From: Torreya grandis
Taxonomy: Eukaryota; Streptophyta; Pinopsida; Cupressales; Taxaceae
Direction of reading: 5' to 3'
NCBI GenBank assembly: GCA_037957365.1
Contig: JARHVA010003166.1
Coordinates: forward strand, 372,001 to 436,000
Length of the DNA stretch: 64,000 nt
In this document: positions 24,386-37,800 of the stretch, one piece after another
Layout: each line of letters starts with the position of its first letter
How positions within the stretch are numbered: position 1 is the stretch's first letter
The notes under the pieces: model-generated
The model's database searches: none
Seen by the model: the letters and a program-made list of their open reading frames with translations, nothing else
What the model was told of the DNA's origin: nothing
Translations under genes and position numbers: made by a program

Positions 24386-25077
24386 AGTGACTTGGTGTAT
24401 TTTCTATAGGGACCATTTTAAGCTGTATCATTTTATCAATCTTCTTATTTGTACTATACCATTTTACCATCCTATCATCCTATGAACCTATCACTTTTTG
24501 GTATCGCATATCTATTATACCATACCTTTCCCATAAATTGAGTTGTTTTATCCCTCCCTACCTAGCCCTATGACCTTGGTTATATTCCATTTGGTTCTCT
24601 CACCATTTTTCATCAAGAGGATTAAAATCAATTTCAACATTTATTTCAAGCATTCTAGATAGAGGCAATATTTTGGAGTAGTTAGATATCATTTTGGTAG
24701 TTGTATCCTTCATTTCTTATTCTATTATCTATACCAAGAGCACCTAATTATAACCACTTATGGGTAAATCATGATCTAACTAATATAATTACTAATTATA
24801 ACTACATATGGAAAAATTAATATCATTGACCTATGTCATTGTATCCTAGTTCTATCTACCTATGGTCAAACTAACATAAATATTTGTTTATTATACTTTG
24901 ATGTAACAAATTACCATTATTATGTTTTACTATGCCTTTATACTAACTATGCCTATTTTTTTAATTAGCTCCTACACTAGTCAAATTCCTCCACTATAAG
25001 GCAGAACTATAGTGACTTGAGGTCTTATCCTGGGACTATGTAAGTAGTGCTTGATACTTATTTAGGTCATCTTATCC

Positions 25078-25233
25078 ACCCTTTTTCCATGCTCTCAATA
25101 TTTTTTGAGCAACCTAAGACACACTTTCACCATTTTGTGAGAAATCTAAGCCACACTCTTGCTATTTTAAAAACAACCTAATCCACATTCTTGCCATTTT
25201 GTGAGTAACCTAAACAACTCTCTCACCATTTTG
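25078..25233 (+). repeat. Degenerate tandem repeat, about 50-bp units
   Basis: Four units share the pattern CCATTTTGTGAG..AACCTAA..CACACTCT: they end in GAGCAACCTAAGACACAC, GAGAAATCTAAGCCACAC, AACAACCTAATCCACATT and GAGTAACCTAAACAACTC. Noncoding. Confidence 0.65.
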
Positions 25234-26239
25234 TGATCTTGGATTATTTAGTATCTCATCATAATCAATCAAGTTGAGATACTATAACATTTTTAAAATA
25301 TTTTTAAAATCATTTATAAAAACCAAAAACATTGACCACTTCTTTTCCTTAAGGATTCTAGGAACCCTTACTAAGTCATAATCAAATCACTTGTCACTTA
25401 GTTTCTCCATATTTTTTGGCCTTTTCTCCCATGCACTTACTATTTTTCAAGACTGTTCCTATTATTCTATCACATCCATTACGTTTATTTTTCATTAGTT
25501 ATCATTTTCTTTTTATTTCTTGAGAGAACTACATTTAGCCTAAAGATTTTGTTGGATATTACATCCATGGAACTATGTAGGTAGCATTTCCTTTCCTAAT
25601 TTATATGGAGACAACTCGACCACCCCCTTCTTTTTATTCTTTTCCCCTATTATGCTTGTTTGTTAAATTATCACCTATTTTTTAAGGATAATGTTTAATG
25701 TGTTATTTGTACTAACATTAGGACTAACTTTTATTTATTTCTTTGTTTGTTTCTTTTTGTTATGTTTATTTCTTATTTGTGTGCCTATTTGTTTACTTTT
25801 GGCACTGTTTCCTTGATTCAATCTATGTGCATTCATATGGTGATTCCTTATAAATTTATACTTGAATTCATACATTTAAATTATCATCATGGTTTTTATC
25901 ATTGGTGTATTATTTTCCCTTGAATATTGGATTATGGGACGTAGTCCTTATGCATATTTCATTCCAATCCTCATGGTGTTCTATCATGATTCCTACCATA
26001 CAGTGTTATAAAAAATCATCTTCAATAAGTCTACTTAGTAATGGTGACATCAACATCTCCTCAACATTGACATCATTAACAATCCAATAGTATCCCAAAT
26101 AGAGTAATTAACAATGAAATAATTCCAACTTTTGTTAGTTTAGATGAGCATCTCCCTACTATAAAGTTGTTTTAATTCATCATTACCCTCTATATCAAGT
26201 TATCATCACCTTTAGCCAATGAATCATGTTTTCCATAAT

Positions 26240-26580
26240 CAAGTTTTAATGATTATAAATTACTATGGGAAAATTAGTGTACACCATACCACATACATTT
26301 ATTAATGATTATAAACACTTTTGAGAAAATCATTGTGTTCTCACCAAATTTACTTTCTTTTTGCCCAAACATGGGCATGTTGTTATCTTTTTTGTCTATC
26401 CTAACTAAAGAAACTCCATATTCTCAATGATTATAAATGCCTTAGGGAAAATCATTGTGTTATCATACCATGTTTCCACTATTGGGGTACAATTATTATA
26501 ACTACCTTTGGGAAAATCATTGTACACATTCCCACTTGCATTCTCAATGATTTTGAAACTCATTGTGTTCTCAACCCATC
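26240..26580 (+). repeat. Hairpin-forming tandem motif in E
   Basis: Five units have arms AATGATT and AATCATT around a short ATAAA..GGGAA centre. The clearest pairs CAATGATT (26425-26432) with AATCATTG (26450-26457); the next extends its arms to GTACAATTATT and AATCATTGTAC. Spacers differ in length. Confidence 0.6.
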
Positions 26581-26775
26581 ATCTTCATATGTTTGGTCCT
26601 CTCAGCTTGATTCTTTATTTGAAGAGATCATTTATTGACCTACTTATGCAAAACATTCCCTTAAGGGCACATCATACAGTTTGTCCATTGTCATTAAAGT
26701 TTTAGGCATACAAAATCTTTTCATTCTTTGAGAAGATCTTACTATGCCTATAGATTTCAATGCCTTTCCAAATAG

Positions 26776-26783
26776 GGGGAAAC
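26776..26783 (+). other. E polypurine tract
   Basis: AAATAGGGGGAAAC directly precedes the LTR start TATAGACACC. Position and composition fit a plus-strand priming site. Confidence 0.65.
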
Positions 26784-27980
26784 TATAGACACCTAAGAGT
26801 GGCCACCAATGACCTCCAAATAGGATTCAAACTAATTTATATCAAACTTTTAAATTTGGGCTATAAACACTAAAACACACTAAATGGTTTGAATTTCTCA
26901 TATACAAGTGTTGATTTTGGCCAATGTATCTCTAAATGGGGTAATAAATTTTATGAGATAGCTTTTAATTAGACCATTTTGAGGCAAAATTATGAATTCA
27001 TACTTAGGTACTCTAGATTGATATTTTCTACCAAATTCCTTGTACGAGACATGTGCCTTTGTTATTTTATGTTGGAAATATCCTAAATGGGATAATGGTT
27101 CCAATGCATATAACATCACATCCTAATTTCAATCTAGTCAAATTTTGAGATAATAATATGACATTTTGACTAATTTGTGCACCAACTACCAAGATTTGCA
27201 CCAAAATTGATAAATCATATTTAAGGCTAATTAATTTGAATCAATATCTTAAGTTAATTTTCCTTGGAAATTGTTGAATATTTCTTTCTAGAAATTGATT
27301 ATGAGTTTCTACATCATCAAGTGACATCATTTTTTTGGAAGGCATCCCTAGGCCATAAATGTAAAAAATATTTGATTAATCCCTCCCATGCCTCTTTAAT
27401 TCCTCTCTCTCCTAAATATTTATGAGGGAATTTATTGATTTTATCCTCCAAAATTGAATGGATTATTAGCCACATATCTTCATCTTGAGATGGATTGTTT
27501 AGGTTCATTATGATCATTTATAAAAATATATAAATACAAGGCCTCATAACCATAGTTTAAATCTCTCTCAAGCCAAAGTTATCAAGCTCAAATTATTTCA
27601 AAATCCATTGTTATAGTGTTATTATGCCAAATTGTTGAGTGAAGATTCACAATCCCAAGCCATAAAGCCATTGGTGCGAAGGAGAAAAGGAGATATCCAA
27701 ACATCCTTTGATGAAGACTCATTGAGCATAAGCTAAGTAATCCACTTCAACAAGACATTAGGAGCATCCAAGGAGGGTGAAAGATCATTTGTCTTTTTCA
27801 TTCTAGTTGTGTTTTCCATTTAGTTTTGTTCACTAATCTCTCCTTTTGATCTTGGCTTAAAGTGTTAGCTATTAGTTTGTCATTTTGAATTTTGATTTCA
27901 TACACTAACATTATACTAATCTCCCCTTATTTCAATCCTATGTTCACAACTAGCATCAATGTGACCATCTAAAACTAACA
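26784..27980 (+). repeat. E 3' LTR
   Basis: Starts TATAGACACC (likely TGTAGACACC with one mutation, a common gypsy LTR start) and probably ends ACTAACA. The end is inferred from the TG..CA rule only, because the partner LTR is off-window; it could lie as far as about 28270. A TATA box is annotated inside. No gene is seen. Confidence 0.5.
27527..27535 (+). promoter_or_regulatory. TATA box of E LTR
   Basis: TATATAAAT about 740 bases into the LTR, followed by a CCTC-rich likely start region. Its position agrees with a plus-strand element. Only one LTR is available, so conservation cannot be tested. Confidence 0.45.
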
Positions 27981-27999
27981 CAAGTGTCTATGGTTATGG

Positions 28000-28864
28000 A
28001 GGTACTTAATCCAAAACTTGATGAGTATTCTAAAACATTCTACTAGTCTAATTCATACCTATTATATATCCAAATATGTATTAACATTAGAACCAATTAA
28101 TTATCTTATTTTCATTATAATTATAATATATAACATGGTTGTACTTTCCATTTTTTATATATCTTATCATAATAATTTTAGTAGATGTTTTATCTAAGTT
28201 TTATAATTAATTAGCCTAATCTAGATTTAATTATCATCCTTTTGCTTATTCATTTAAATATTCTTAACCATGTCTATCCCACATTATGATCCACATACAA
28301 TTTTGGGTTAAAAAATAATATGAGAGGATGATCTTTGGAAGGTGAAAAAAGAGTGGGAGGATGTAGCAATGATTATTTCCTGCTATCAAATTATTTTTGA
28401 CATGAATCAGTCCATTCTAAAGCAATACCTTTATTGAGAAGGGATTTAATTATATAGATACAATAATCCATCTTAGGAATGAATCATTAGATTACCCAAG
28501 TTCATCAAGGTATGTTCATATATTTTGGAATGGAATAAGGAATAGGCATGTTCAAAATGGGTTAGATTTTAGCAAGATGTATAACAATCCAATGTAATGA
28601 AACTAAGAACCCTAAGATTTTTCATGAGGTGACATTGAAAACACATTTATAAGGATTAAGTATAAATTTTTATTTGATGAGGTGATAAAAAAGTATAGCG
28701 AGATCATAAAGATTATTTTTGTAACACTTAGATTTGACAATGAGATATCTACATAAGTTTCATCTATTTTATGAATAACATCATGAAATATATGCATCAT
28801 TGCACATTGATAAGTGGCATAAACATTTTAAGACCAAAAAATATATAACATAATAATAGGTTCA
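28000..28864 (-). pseudogene. D: Ty3/gypsy RT, C-terminal half, into RNase H
   Basis: On the minus strand the reading gives FFGLK, then, after a frameshift, ATYQCAMMHIFHDVIHK, the RT segment around the catalytic box. The box reads ETYVDISLSNL, so the second Asp of YVDD is missing. It continues through LGFLV-like sequence to the thumb/connection (WTDSCQK, SLLHPPTLFSP, PLILFF). Beyond about 28270 coding becomes uncertain. The N-terminal half of the same RT lies at 56641-57010, beyond element C, which split it. Confidence 0.82.
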
Positions 28865-30060
28865 TGTTTAACCCTAATATGGATGAGGATCCTAACTTCG
28901 TGGTATAGGGTTAAGAATATAGAAATTATAATGTACACGCATGATAATTAGATCTACAATAGGCCAATTAGGTGTTAAAATCAAATATAAACATACACTA
29001 AATTTATTATGTTGACAATAAGATAAATATAGAAAGTAAAACTAAGCTATTCATAAAAATGAAAAAAAGTAATAGACTTATCTAGTTCTCATGCTAACAC
29101 TGTCTAGAACATGTAGAAAGTAGGTTGGAAGGAGATTCTATAATAATCATCATATTCTAGATCTAACACTTCTGGAGCTCTATATACTAACATAATCCTA
29201 CAAAAATTAAATTAACACTAATGCTAGGGTTGGACACAAGTGTATTTTATGGAATAATTATTAGAAAAGGATATGACCACTTGGATGGTTTTAGGTTTGT
29301 ATTCATCTTCACTCTGGTGCATTTAGATCTAAGTCATGGATTATTGCTCCTTATAAATTTGTAAAACCCTAGTTCTTCATTTTCTAGTGACCTTGGGAAA
29401 AAATGGGTTAGTGGGAACATAGTGTTAAGTTGACCCCAAATATCCCTCTATTAGTCAAAACTACCTAAATAACCAATAATTTGAAGAGGGCCTCAGATTG
29501 ATGTAGTTATTCCTTATGTGTTGTCTTGTGTGTGAATCATATAATGTGTGTAAAGTGAGTACAATAATGACTTAACTTATAACTTGTAAAATCAAGTTAT
29601 TGGGTTGCTCCTTTAGTAATTCAAACTTGTATATGTGTTATTCCTATGACTGGTATATAAATAGGGAAACATTATTTAATTAAATTCTTGATAGAGTGAT
29701 TTTGATAACTTGCCTTGGTCTCTTTAGTATTTTTCTAGGTATTATTGGTATGTTGCTAGTGAGGAAATAATGAGGGTTAATCTTGTATTTATATTAGTCC
29801 CTATTGACAAGTAATTCACATTAAATCATTTAGGAAAACCATTGGGATATGTTTCATTTTTGAAATAGATGACTTTAGGGTACTGGACATTGTATCATAT
29901 TACGATACTAATGCCAATGTTAGTCTTTATCTCAGACGTTAGTTTCTAGGGAGTAGGAATCTAGGTGTAGGATTAAGACATGTAGAAATGGAAAATAAGT
30001 AAATTTTAAGCATATTTGGAAAGATAAAAGTCTTGGGTCATTAACATAAGACTGGTTAGA

Positions 30061-30157
<97 letters not shown>

Positions 30158-30286
30158 CAAGAGGCATATGATAGGGTAGATGCAAGACTTATGGATGTGA
30201 GAAAATATCTATAATTGAGAGGAACATCCAAGGTTTGAGTTTTCCAAGTGTACAAGAGTGAGGTGACATATAATCCATAAATATAA
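28865..30286 (-). repeat. C 3' LTR
   Basis: Aligns with the 5' copy from CCCTAATATGGATGAGG to TAATCCATAAATAT. An inverted TATA box TATTTATA lies at 29786-29793 (partner at 56221-56228). It differs mainly by a long TA array at 30065-30155, absent from the partner. Apparent short proteins across the array are artefacts. Confidence 0.82.
30065..30155. repeat. (TA)n microsatellite, about 45 units
   Basis: Uninterrupted TA dinucleotides inside C's 3' LTR. The 5' LTR of the same element lacks it, so it expanded after insertion. Confidence 0.97.
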
Positions 30287-30306
30287 TCTAAATTTACCCC
30301 CTTTAA
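30287..30306 (-). other. C polypurine tract
   Basis: Minus-strand TTAAAGGGGGTAAATTTAGA lies directly inside the 3' LTR. The G-run fits a plus-strand primer, though a few pyrimidines intervene. Confidence 0.55.
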
Positions 30307-30629
30307 TATATTAATGAAATTACTAGTTTAAAGTAAAAGAATACATACATGGGTGTGTATAACACACCTTTTCTTTACATGTGCCCAACTTGAATGATTT
30401 GTACTGACTAACCTACAACTCAAAGAATCTTACAATATAAAATCAATGCATATAATTTGGAATTGAAACTACTTGAAATATATTTAAATTTAAAGATTAA
30501 GGTTTAGGATTATCCCTATGTGTTAATGTAATTATCTTTCCTATTAGAAAGTTGATTTGAAAAATATGTATCAGTGTAAGGATTTGAAATTGAGATTAAG
30601 ACAAATATAGATAAATATTGAAATTGCAT

Positions 30630-30761
<132 letters not shown>

Positions 30762-31319
30762 TCCCCAACTTTTGATCAAAAGTGAGTTACAACCTGGTAG
30801 TTGAGATTAACTTAACCATGTATCCTAATGATACTTATAACCTAGTGATGTTGGATGATATAATCAAGTGAAACATGAAAAATTTGTAAGATTTAGTGAT
30901 TTAATCACCTCAACCATACCAAAAAGAGAACCAACTACTATAGTAGACTAGATTAATAGAGTTTGTAAAATTCCAATCAAGGTATCCATACCTAAAATAG
31001 TTCTAGAATATAAAACTCATTTGTATTTTTAAATAGTAGGCATAAATTGCATATAATATACACCTTAGATATGTTTCATGTTGAATTTTTGTATAAAATG
31101 GTACCAATGTATAGAATTATATCACAACTATGAATCTAAATCATATAACTATGTGATTTAGATGATTCAAAAAACTATGTAAGTATGGAAAAAATGCTTC
31201 AAAATCATGCCCTGGATATATAAAAAAAAATGTAAGTACCAATGTGGAAAACATGTTTCTAAAATATGCCCACACTATAATATGGAGATGATAAATACTA
31301 AATAGGTGTGGATAACATG

Positions 31320-31520
31320 ATTCCAAAGCATGCCCCCACTAAATTTGAAAACTCTGAATGTGTGGAATCCATACCTATATGACATGACCCCATTAAATAT
31401 AAACACTAATATAAGTAACACATATTAAATAAGTGTGGAGATCATGCTTCCAAATCATGCCCCCACTAATTTTGAAAACTATTCCAAGTGTGGAGAACAT
31501 GCCTCTTTGACATGTCCCCA
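31320..31520 (-). repeat. Degenerate repeat with CATGCCCCCACTAA core
   Basis: At least four units alternate a GTGTGGA..ACATG part with a CATGCCCCCACTAA-like core, for example near 31331, 31385, 31458 and 31513. It lies close to C's 3' end and may be a remnant of regulatory or polypurine-like repeats. Confidence 0.5.
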
Positions 31521-31643
31521 CTAATATACCCCTCTTGAGGTGAGGTAAAGATAGGAACTAGTAGTTACCTCACCTTAAATGCATAATAAAATTGTATAAT
31601 CTATGAATGTAAATAACATGTAACATATATAAGTAAATTATCT

Positions 31644-31646
<3 letters not shown>

Positions 31647-31701
<55 letters not shown>

Positions 31702-31755
31702 GCACATAGAACCAATGTGATCACATGAATGAATAATATGTATGACAACGATCAT

Positions 31756-31830
<75 letters not shown>
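31647..31830. repeat. Two (TA)n microsatellites
   Basis: TA arrays at 31647-31697 and 31758-31830, separated by about 60 bases of ordinary sequence. Tyr/Ile frames across them are artefacts. Confidence 0.95.
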
Positions 31831-31834
<4 letters not shown>

Positions 31835-33023
31835 AACACAAGCTGAGCAATAAAATCAATAACACACACAAGAGCACTCAAAATCAAGTCAAAAGACAAT
31901 GTTCCAAGGAGATCACAACCAAGGGGCATGTTCGAATGTCACATAATTGAAGGAACACGACTTAATCAAATTTCCATAAAGACAATGATGACATATTCAA
32001 ATATCCATGAAATAAACAATGGTATATTTAAATTTCAATGAAATCATACATAGGCATGGGGGCTATAAGTAAAGGAGCATATTCGAATGCTTAAAAAATG
32101 ATTACAATAGTAAGGAAAGACACTCAAGGAAGAGTATAAATTAAAACATAGGTAACCAACATAAACATGTCATAGTAGTCCATGGATCAAATGTATTAGG
32201 AAAAAATGTCAAGTGTATATCATATCAAGTACCCCAAGTAAGATAAAATCATGGATAAATCCATTTATAAGTATATATGGAAGATCAAACATGATGACAT
32301 AGACTGATTATCAAACCATATATCTTATGTATATCAAGATCAAATAAGTGGATTCCACCAATGTCTACATGACATGAGTAAAGGGAAGGCCCAACATCCA
32401 AAATAGGAATAGATCATGTATTTATTTATGTATGTATCATACTCAAGTAGAAGTAACTGAGTATGCCACCCATTAACATGGAACTAACACATAGATGCCA
32501 AGGAGCTAATAGAACATGTAGGTGGCAAAAATATTTTTGGATTTTTGAATGTTTTATATTTGTTTTGGTATTTTTAAATGTTTGAAAAAGAAATCTCATC
32601 CTATGATTCCATCAAATGGATGGTCATAGATATATCTCCACTATGAACCTAGTGTAATAATCTTGTGACACTATCAAGGATAATGTTAGGTTCAATATAT
32701 ACCACACTAATATCATTGATGCTCTGTGCATGTAAAATAAGACTCTAAGGTCATGAAAAAGTAGTAAGATTAATAGTATTAGGGGTTCATGGAATTGATC
32801 ATTGAGTGATTTATGGTTTATTTGGAATAATCATAATATAAAAATGTGTAGGTTCTCTAGATATCTGAACATGATGTATAGTAGATGGGGATTCTATGGA
32901 ATCTAATGTATGTATCTAATGTAATGGTCTTTCAAGTACTGACTACCTAGTAAACGGGATTGCATTTTGCATACCTTTTTATAATTAATGAGACTTATTA
33001 TGCTTGGTAATTAACTATTTAGG

Positions 33024-34248
33024 TGTAATCATACTAAAATGCAATTTTTATAAATTGATAATGACTTATGACACCCAAACCTTATGTCTATCCTACTCTC
33101 TTACAGAACCCACTTAAGCATGCTTTCACTATTTCCTAGTCATCTGAAGCCTTCTAGATTTAGTCCCTACTATCCCAAAATCCTTTCTTAGGAATAGATC
33201 TATCCACTAGGGTCCCTTTCCCCTTGGACAATAGTTCCATAAGTTGGACTACAATTTTGGGACCTAGGGTGCCCACTTTACAACACTATTGTTCAAGTCC
33301 ATAATAGCCTCAATGGTCAGATTTTACTGAATCCTTATCTTTTCCCTTGTTATCCTAATGTGATCTCATCTAACCTAGGATCACTATTTTCCCTATAAAA
33401 TCCCATTCAAAGGTCATTTATAAGGGTTGAAAATCATTCAAAGGGCACAAGATAGGAATATACTAAAGCACACACAAGAAAATCTTCCTATTCTCTGCAT
33501 ATAGCCAACCATTATTATTTTTAACCTATCCAAGCTCCCTCACCAGTCATGAGTCATCTCAAGCTTGCCAAATTTTTCATACACTTACATTTCATATGCA
33601 ATATTACACAATACACATTCAAATTGGTAGAACTACATTGGCCTTGATCCCTCTTCAGAGTATTAGTATGTAGACATCATGTCCACACATGGGGTGTGAT
33701 CACATGTTAAGTGCATATTACACACTAAACCCTTTTTCCAGTTAGATTTAAGATCACCTGTCAAGCATGAATAGGAACTAAGATCCTTGAAGACAAAATA
33801 AATTGTACATGAAGCTTCAAAAATAACTAGGACTTGATATTTCAGGCACAAGGTCTCCTAGAGTAGATGAACATAACCCAGAAAGCTTAGAAAGCTCAAA
33901 CACTAAGGACTACAATGATAAAACTTGGACTATAGTGATGGACCTCTAGGTGTCCCATTTTTAGTGCTCTTATCTAGGTAGAAAATATACTTTTGGATCT
34001 TTTTTTTAATAATCTACCTAGCCATATCAATAATTTATAGCCTCTACCTACTCTGTCTCAGCCTAGAATCAACTAAGTTTTACTCTCTATCCTCTTATTT
34101 GCTATTTTTAGAAATCAATTAAGCACTTCCAGATTTAGTAAACCAATAGGTTAATTAAAGCACATTTATCTACTAATTTTTTGCTTAATCTATACCCCTT
34201 TACTATTTATAAAATTAAACCTATAGTTTCCCCAAATTCAGTAAAACA
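33024..34248 (+). repeat. A 5' LTR
   Basis: Similar to the 3' copy throughout, for example TGACACCCAAACC, CTTGATCCCTCTTCAGAG and CACATGGGGTGTGATCACATG. A TATA box lies at 33394-33400 (TATAAAA), conserved in the partner at 38847-38853. The LTRs of B are the same family inverted. Confidence 0.82.
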
Positions 34249-34250
34249 TT

Positions 34251-34263
34251 AGGTGAACCTGAC
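34251..34263 (+). other. A primer-binding-site-like motif
   Basis: AGGTGAACCTGAC follows the LTR after two bases. Element B has TGGTGAACCTGAC at the same place, so the ancestral form likely began TGG. The tRNA was not identified. Confidence 0.55.
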
Positions 34264-34380
34264 TTCAAATTTTTGCACAAAAACCTTAGAATTTTTTACA
34301 ATTTTTTCCTAATTTTTCTTGAATTTAAAAATTCAAAAAACTACAAATTAATTGAAATATTTTCAATAATTCACTAAAAC

Positions 34381-34861
34381 CCTAGTTTGCTCATACTAGA
34401 TCCTATTTCCATACAATCACTTTCAAACCACTAGGAAAAATATATTGCTAATTTTAAAAATATTTTTAGATTTTTCCTAAATTTTTCAAGCTTAATTCTA
34501 CAAATTTATAGCAAAAATTTCAAATTATTACACTAACTTTGAAAAAATTCATTTCAAAGCCCTAGTTACATCAACTAAATCCCAATAATTTTCAAGTAAT
34601 ATGTCACTTATTTTTTGTAAATTTTGATTGAATATTAAAATAAAAAATCAGTTCAAATTAAAAAAATTCATAGTAATTCTAGAAAATTTATTTGTCTCAA
34701 AACCCTAGTTTCATCTACTAGGTCCCATTTATGCAAGTAATTTCTCATAATTTTTTGAATGTTATCTTGCATACTTAGCTCAAAAAATCAATTTCAAATT
34801 TAAAAGTTCATAATAGTTTGAAAATAATAATTTCTCTCAAACCCTAGTTGCATACACTAGG
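34381..34861 (+). repeat. Four-unit hairpin motif array in A leader
   Basis: CCTAGT and ACTAGG arms around a 7-8-base loop occur at 34381-34400, 34561-34579, 34704-34722 and 34843-34861, spaced 140-180 bases. The last two have perfect arms; the first has one mismatch and the second two. Each is followed by TCCCA- or TCCTA-like sequence. Confidence 0.7.
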
Positions 34862-37800
34862 TCCCATTGCTTCTGAGCTATCACCTTACATATAAGCTTT
34901 AAAATTGCATAAAATAACAATGGATTTCACTTATTTACACATGTTTCTTACATTTTTGGCAAATAATAAAGAGGCCATTATTGGTCCTATCATGTACATG
35001 AATGATGAAGTCTATCATATGTTAGTACAAAGTTTAATTATTTTCATGTCATGCTTAATTTTCATAATAAGGGATGATATTACAAAATTAATTGCTAAAC
35101 ATGAAAAAGATTCCAAAATTCTTTTAATGTATTCTGTTTCACTCATATGGAAAAATTTTCAAACTTATCTTGCTAAATACATTTAGAAAGTCATATTGCA
35201 TATCAAAAATTTATATGCCTTTATGCAAAAATTCATGTTCTATATCCTTTGTTATTTGTTTCTCACATGGAATTTTTTGTAAGTTTCATACTAAGCTCAT
35301 TTAACATGTTCTAATAAATACCAAAGCTCTTTATGCACTCCTACATCAATGCACACTTTCTCTCTCTAACTGTCTATTTTCTAAATGTCACATTTACTAT
35401 GCTCAGTGTATTAGAGATATCATAACACATGTCACACTCTTTTCTTATTTTTCATATCAATCTATGTTTTCTATATGCTACTTTATCTCTATCATATGGA
35501 CAGATATTTTTACATATATTGGTATACCATTCATAGATATGATCTCTACATAGAAACATGCAATTCATCGGTCACTCTTGAGTCCTTTCCTCCCACCACT
35601 AGACCTAATGAAACAATAGGGTTTACATCCCTCCTTCCTTCCTCAACACTTGGTATATCTAGCACACATCCTACACTTACTACTAGATCTATGCCTATAG
35701 TAGATAACATGGTCCATGCTATCACCCAAGCTTTGAGGATAGGCAAACTGGTTACATCCATGGCCATAGCTTTGTCACTCAAAATGGTGCCCTCCTAGAC
35801 ATAGTCTTAACATTTCCATTGTGTTTCATGATCACTCATGATTCCACTCTTTGATACAAGACACCATAATATGGAGTCTCATCTAAGACTCATTGATTAG
35901 TATCATTTATTTCCAGCATTGATTGTACATAGTTTTCTCTACTTGATTGTACAGATCTCAAATATTTCAAAATACAAAAACATCTCAATTATATGTATCA
36001 TCTATGTTTTACATTTCCAAACATTATGCTAAACTTACATTATGCTATTCTATGTTATTATTTATCGATTTATCTATATTACTAAGCTTCACTTGATCTT
36101 CTTTGAGTGTGTGCAGTACATCTAGATCCTTGATTGATTTAATCCACCCATCAAGGGGGCATCTTACTTCTACATTCTAGCTACATATTGTACATCTACC
36201 CACTAGTGGCATACTCTACATGACTACACCATCTAGGTTATGTCATTCTTACACTATACACTCTAGACATCTTGTTGTAGTATGTTCTTTACTTTCTCAC
36301 ACATATATCATATTGATATCCATTAGTATATATCATACTTTTATATTTCATATCATATAAATTAGTCTTGTATTACATACCTTGTATACTCTTGCTTCTT
36401 TCTTTCCATAGATAGATTCATGTTTATATTTTTGTTACTTTTCATGCTTCAATCTTCACTTTGATTAGCTAGATGTGTTTAAATTTTCTAGTTCCAATTT
36501 GCTTCTTGATTGCATTTTAGGACATTTTCCAATGTCATTTATTCCTATCTATATGTGCGTGCCTTTGGACACTTTCCAATGCCCTTTGTGTGTGCCTTCA
36601 TGTTCTTGTGGCCCTTTTGCCAATATTTTCTTATTCCAATTATGTGTGTATATGATATTTGAACATGCCTCATATGACTTGTGTGTTTATTTAGCCCCTT
36701 GGACACCCTTGCATGTTTCTTACTTCATATTTTATATGCTTATTACTTGATTGCTTATATTTGTGTGCAATGTCATGATTCCAATCATGCATTAACCTTA
36801 CTTCTTAGATGCCATGATGAACATCATGCTCCATCCGTCCATGCCACTAACAATTAACAACTAACAAATAACATTTTAAATTCTAGTTTACTCTTATGTA
36901 TATGTTATTACATTGTTATATCTATCTAGGCATACACCTATGGATATAAAACTCTCTCTCTCTCTATAACTTTTTCTATATCTTAAGATAATGTATATCA
37001 ATGTTATATCAAATGTTTTCATAACTTGACACACTTGTAGGGATTTTTTTAGAGGGCAGTCATTTTAGGGTTTTCATTCCTACCCTAAGAAGAGGGGGAA
37101 AAAAATAGGGGTTTTGTCATAGAGATCAAAGTTCCTAATAGTCAAAAAAATAGTTTTAGAATAGTATAATCTAAAATCTAGAACTTAGCACAAGCAAACT
37201 AGACTAGGAAAACAATAGAGAATCTAGATCAGTCATCAATTTTGGCTATGGACAATAGTGCCAAAAATGGGACTATAGTTCTAGACCTACAAGTTTTTAG
37301 TTTCTGGCATTATTGTCTAAATAACAAAATATTTTGTTTTTCCAAAATCAAGCAAAGATGTGAGTTTAGTCACAGTTTTTCCAATATGGTTTAGTCTATA
37401 AATTAGTAATTTTTAGCACTTATGATGCTCAAAGAATCTAGATATAGGAGCCATCATGTGAAACATGAGGTTTTCCATTTTCAATTTAGATATGGTAGTT
37501 GATACAAATTTAAATTTAGAATCTATGTTCTAGACACCAGTTATTGGGGGCAATGCATGTAGTACATGGGCCTTCTCTATTTTTGAGTCTATAACATTTT
37601 CTTACACATTCCTAGTAGTTGCGTGCCTTACTCCATCTACATGTGGTTGGAATAAAATTCAAGTAAACTTTCATACAAGTTTGCTTCCTACATACCCAAG
37701 TTATTGAGTGGCTTCATAAGCCTTTATTCTAGTTTTAGGAGGTGCCTCTATAAAAGTCTAATCTCCATCTTTTAAAGTGTTCAATAGTGGCCTAGTTTCT

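Larger units (their letters stand above)
24386..26775 (+). other. E noncoding interior after integrase
   Basis: No coherent protein frame is seen on either strand. The stretch contains two kinds of degenerate tandem motif, annotated separately, and scattered copies of an ATTATAACTACNTATGGG-like unit near 24745-24860. A long noncoding segment between integrase and the 3' LTR is known in several plant gypsy lineages. Confidence 0.55.
22755..27980 (+). mobile_element. Element E: Ty3/gypsy, 3' portion
   Basis: From left to right: RNase H-integrase, a 2.4-kb noncoding interior rich in short repeats, a polypurine tract and a single 3' LTR. The order fits a plus-strand gypsy element. Its 5' end was displaced beyond the window by K. 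The right boundary is approximate; past it, minus-strand RT thumb sequence of D appears, so E lies in or beside D. Confidence 0.7.

Noticed and set aside
30064..30255. Tyr/Ile-repeat protein on the minus strand, and similar frames at 31642-31950
   Set aside because: They are (TA)n microsatellites read as codons.
34905..35186. 93-codon hydrophobic frame in A
   Set aside because: Composition matches AT-rich chance frames, and neither B nor C has a counterpart.
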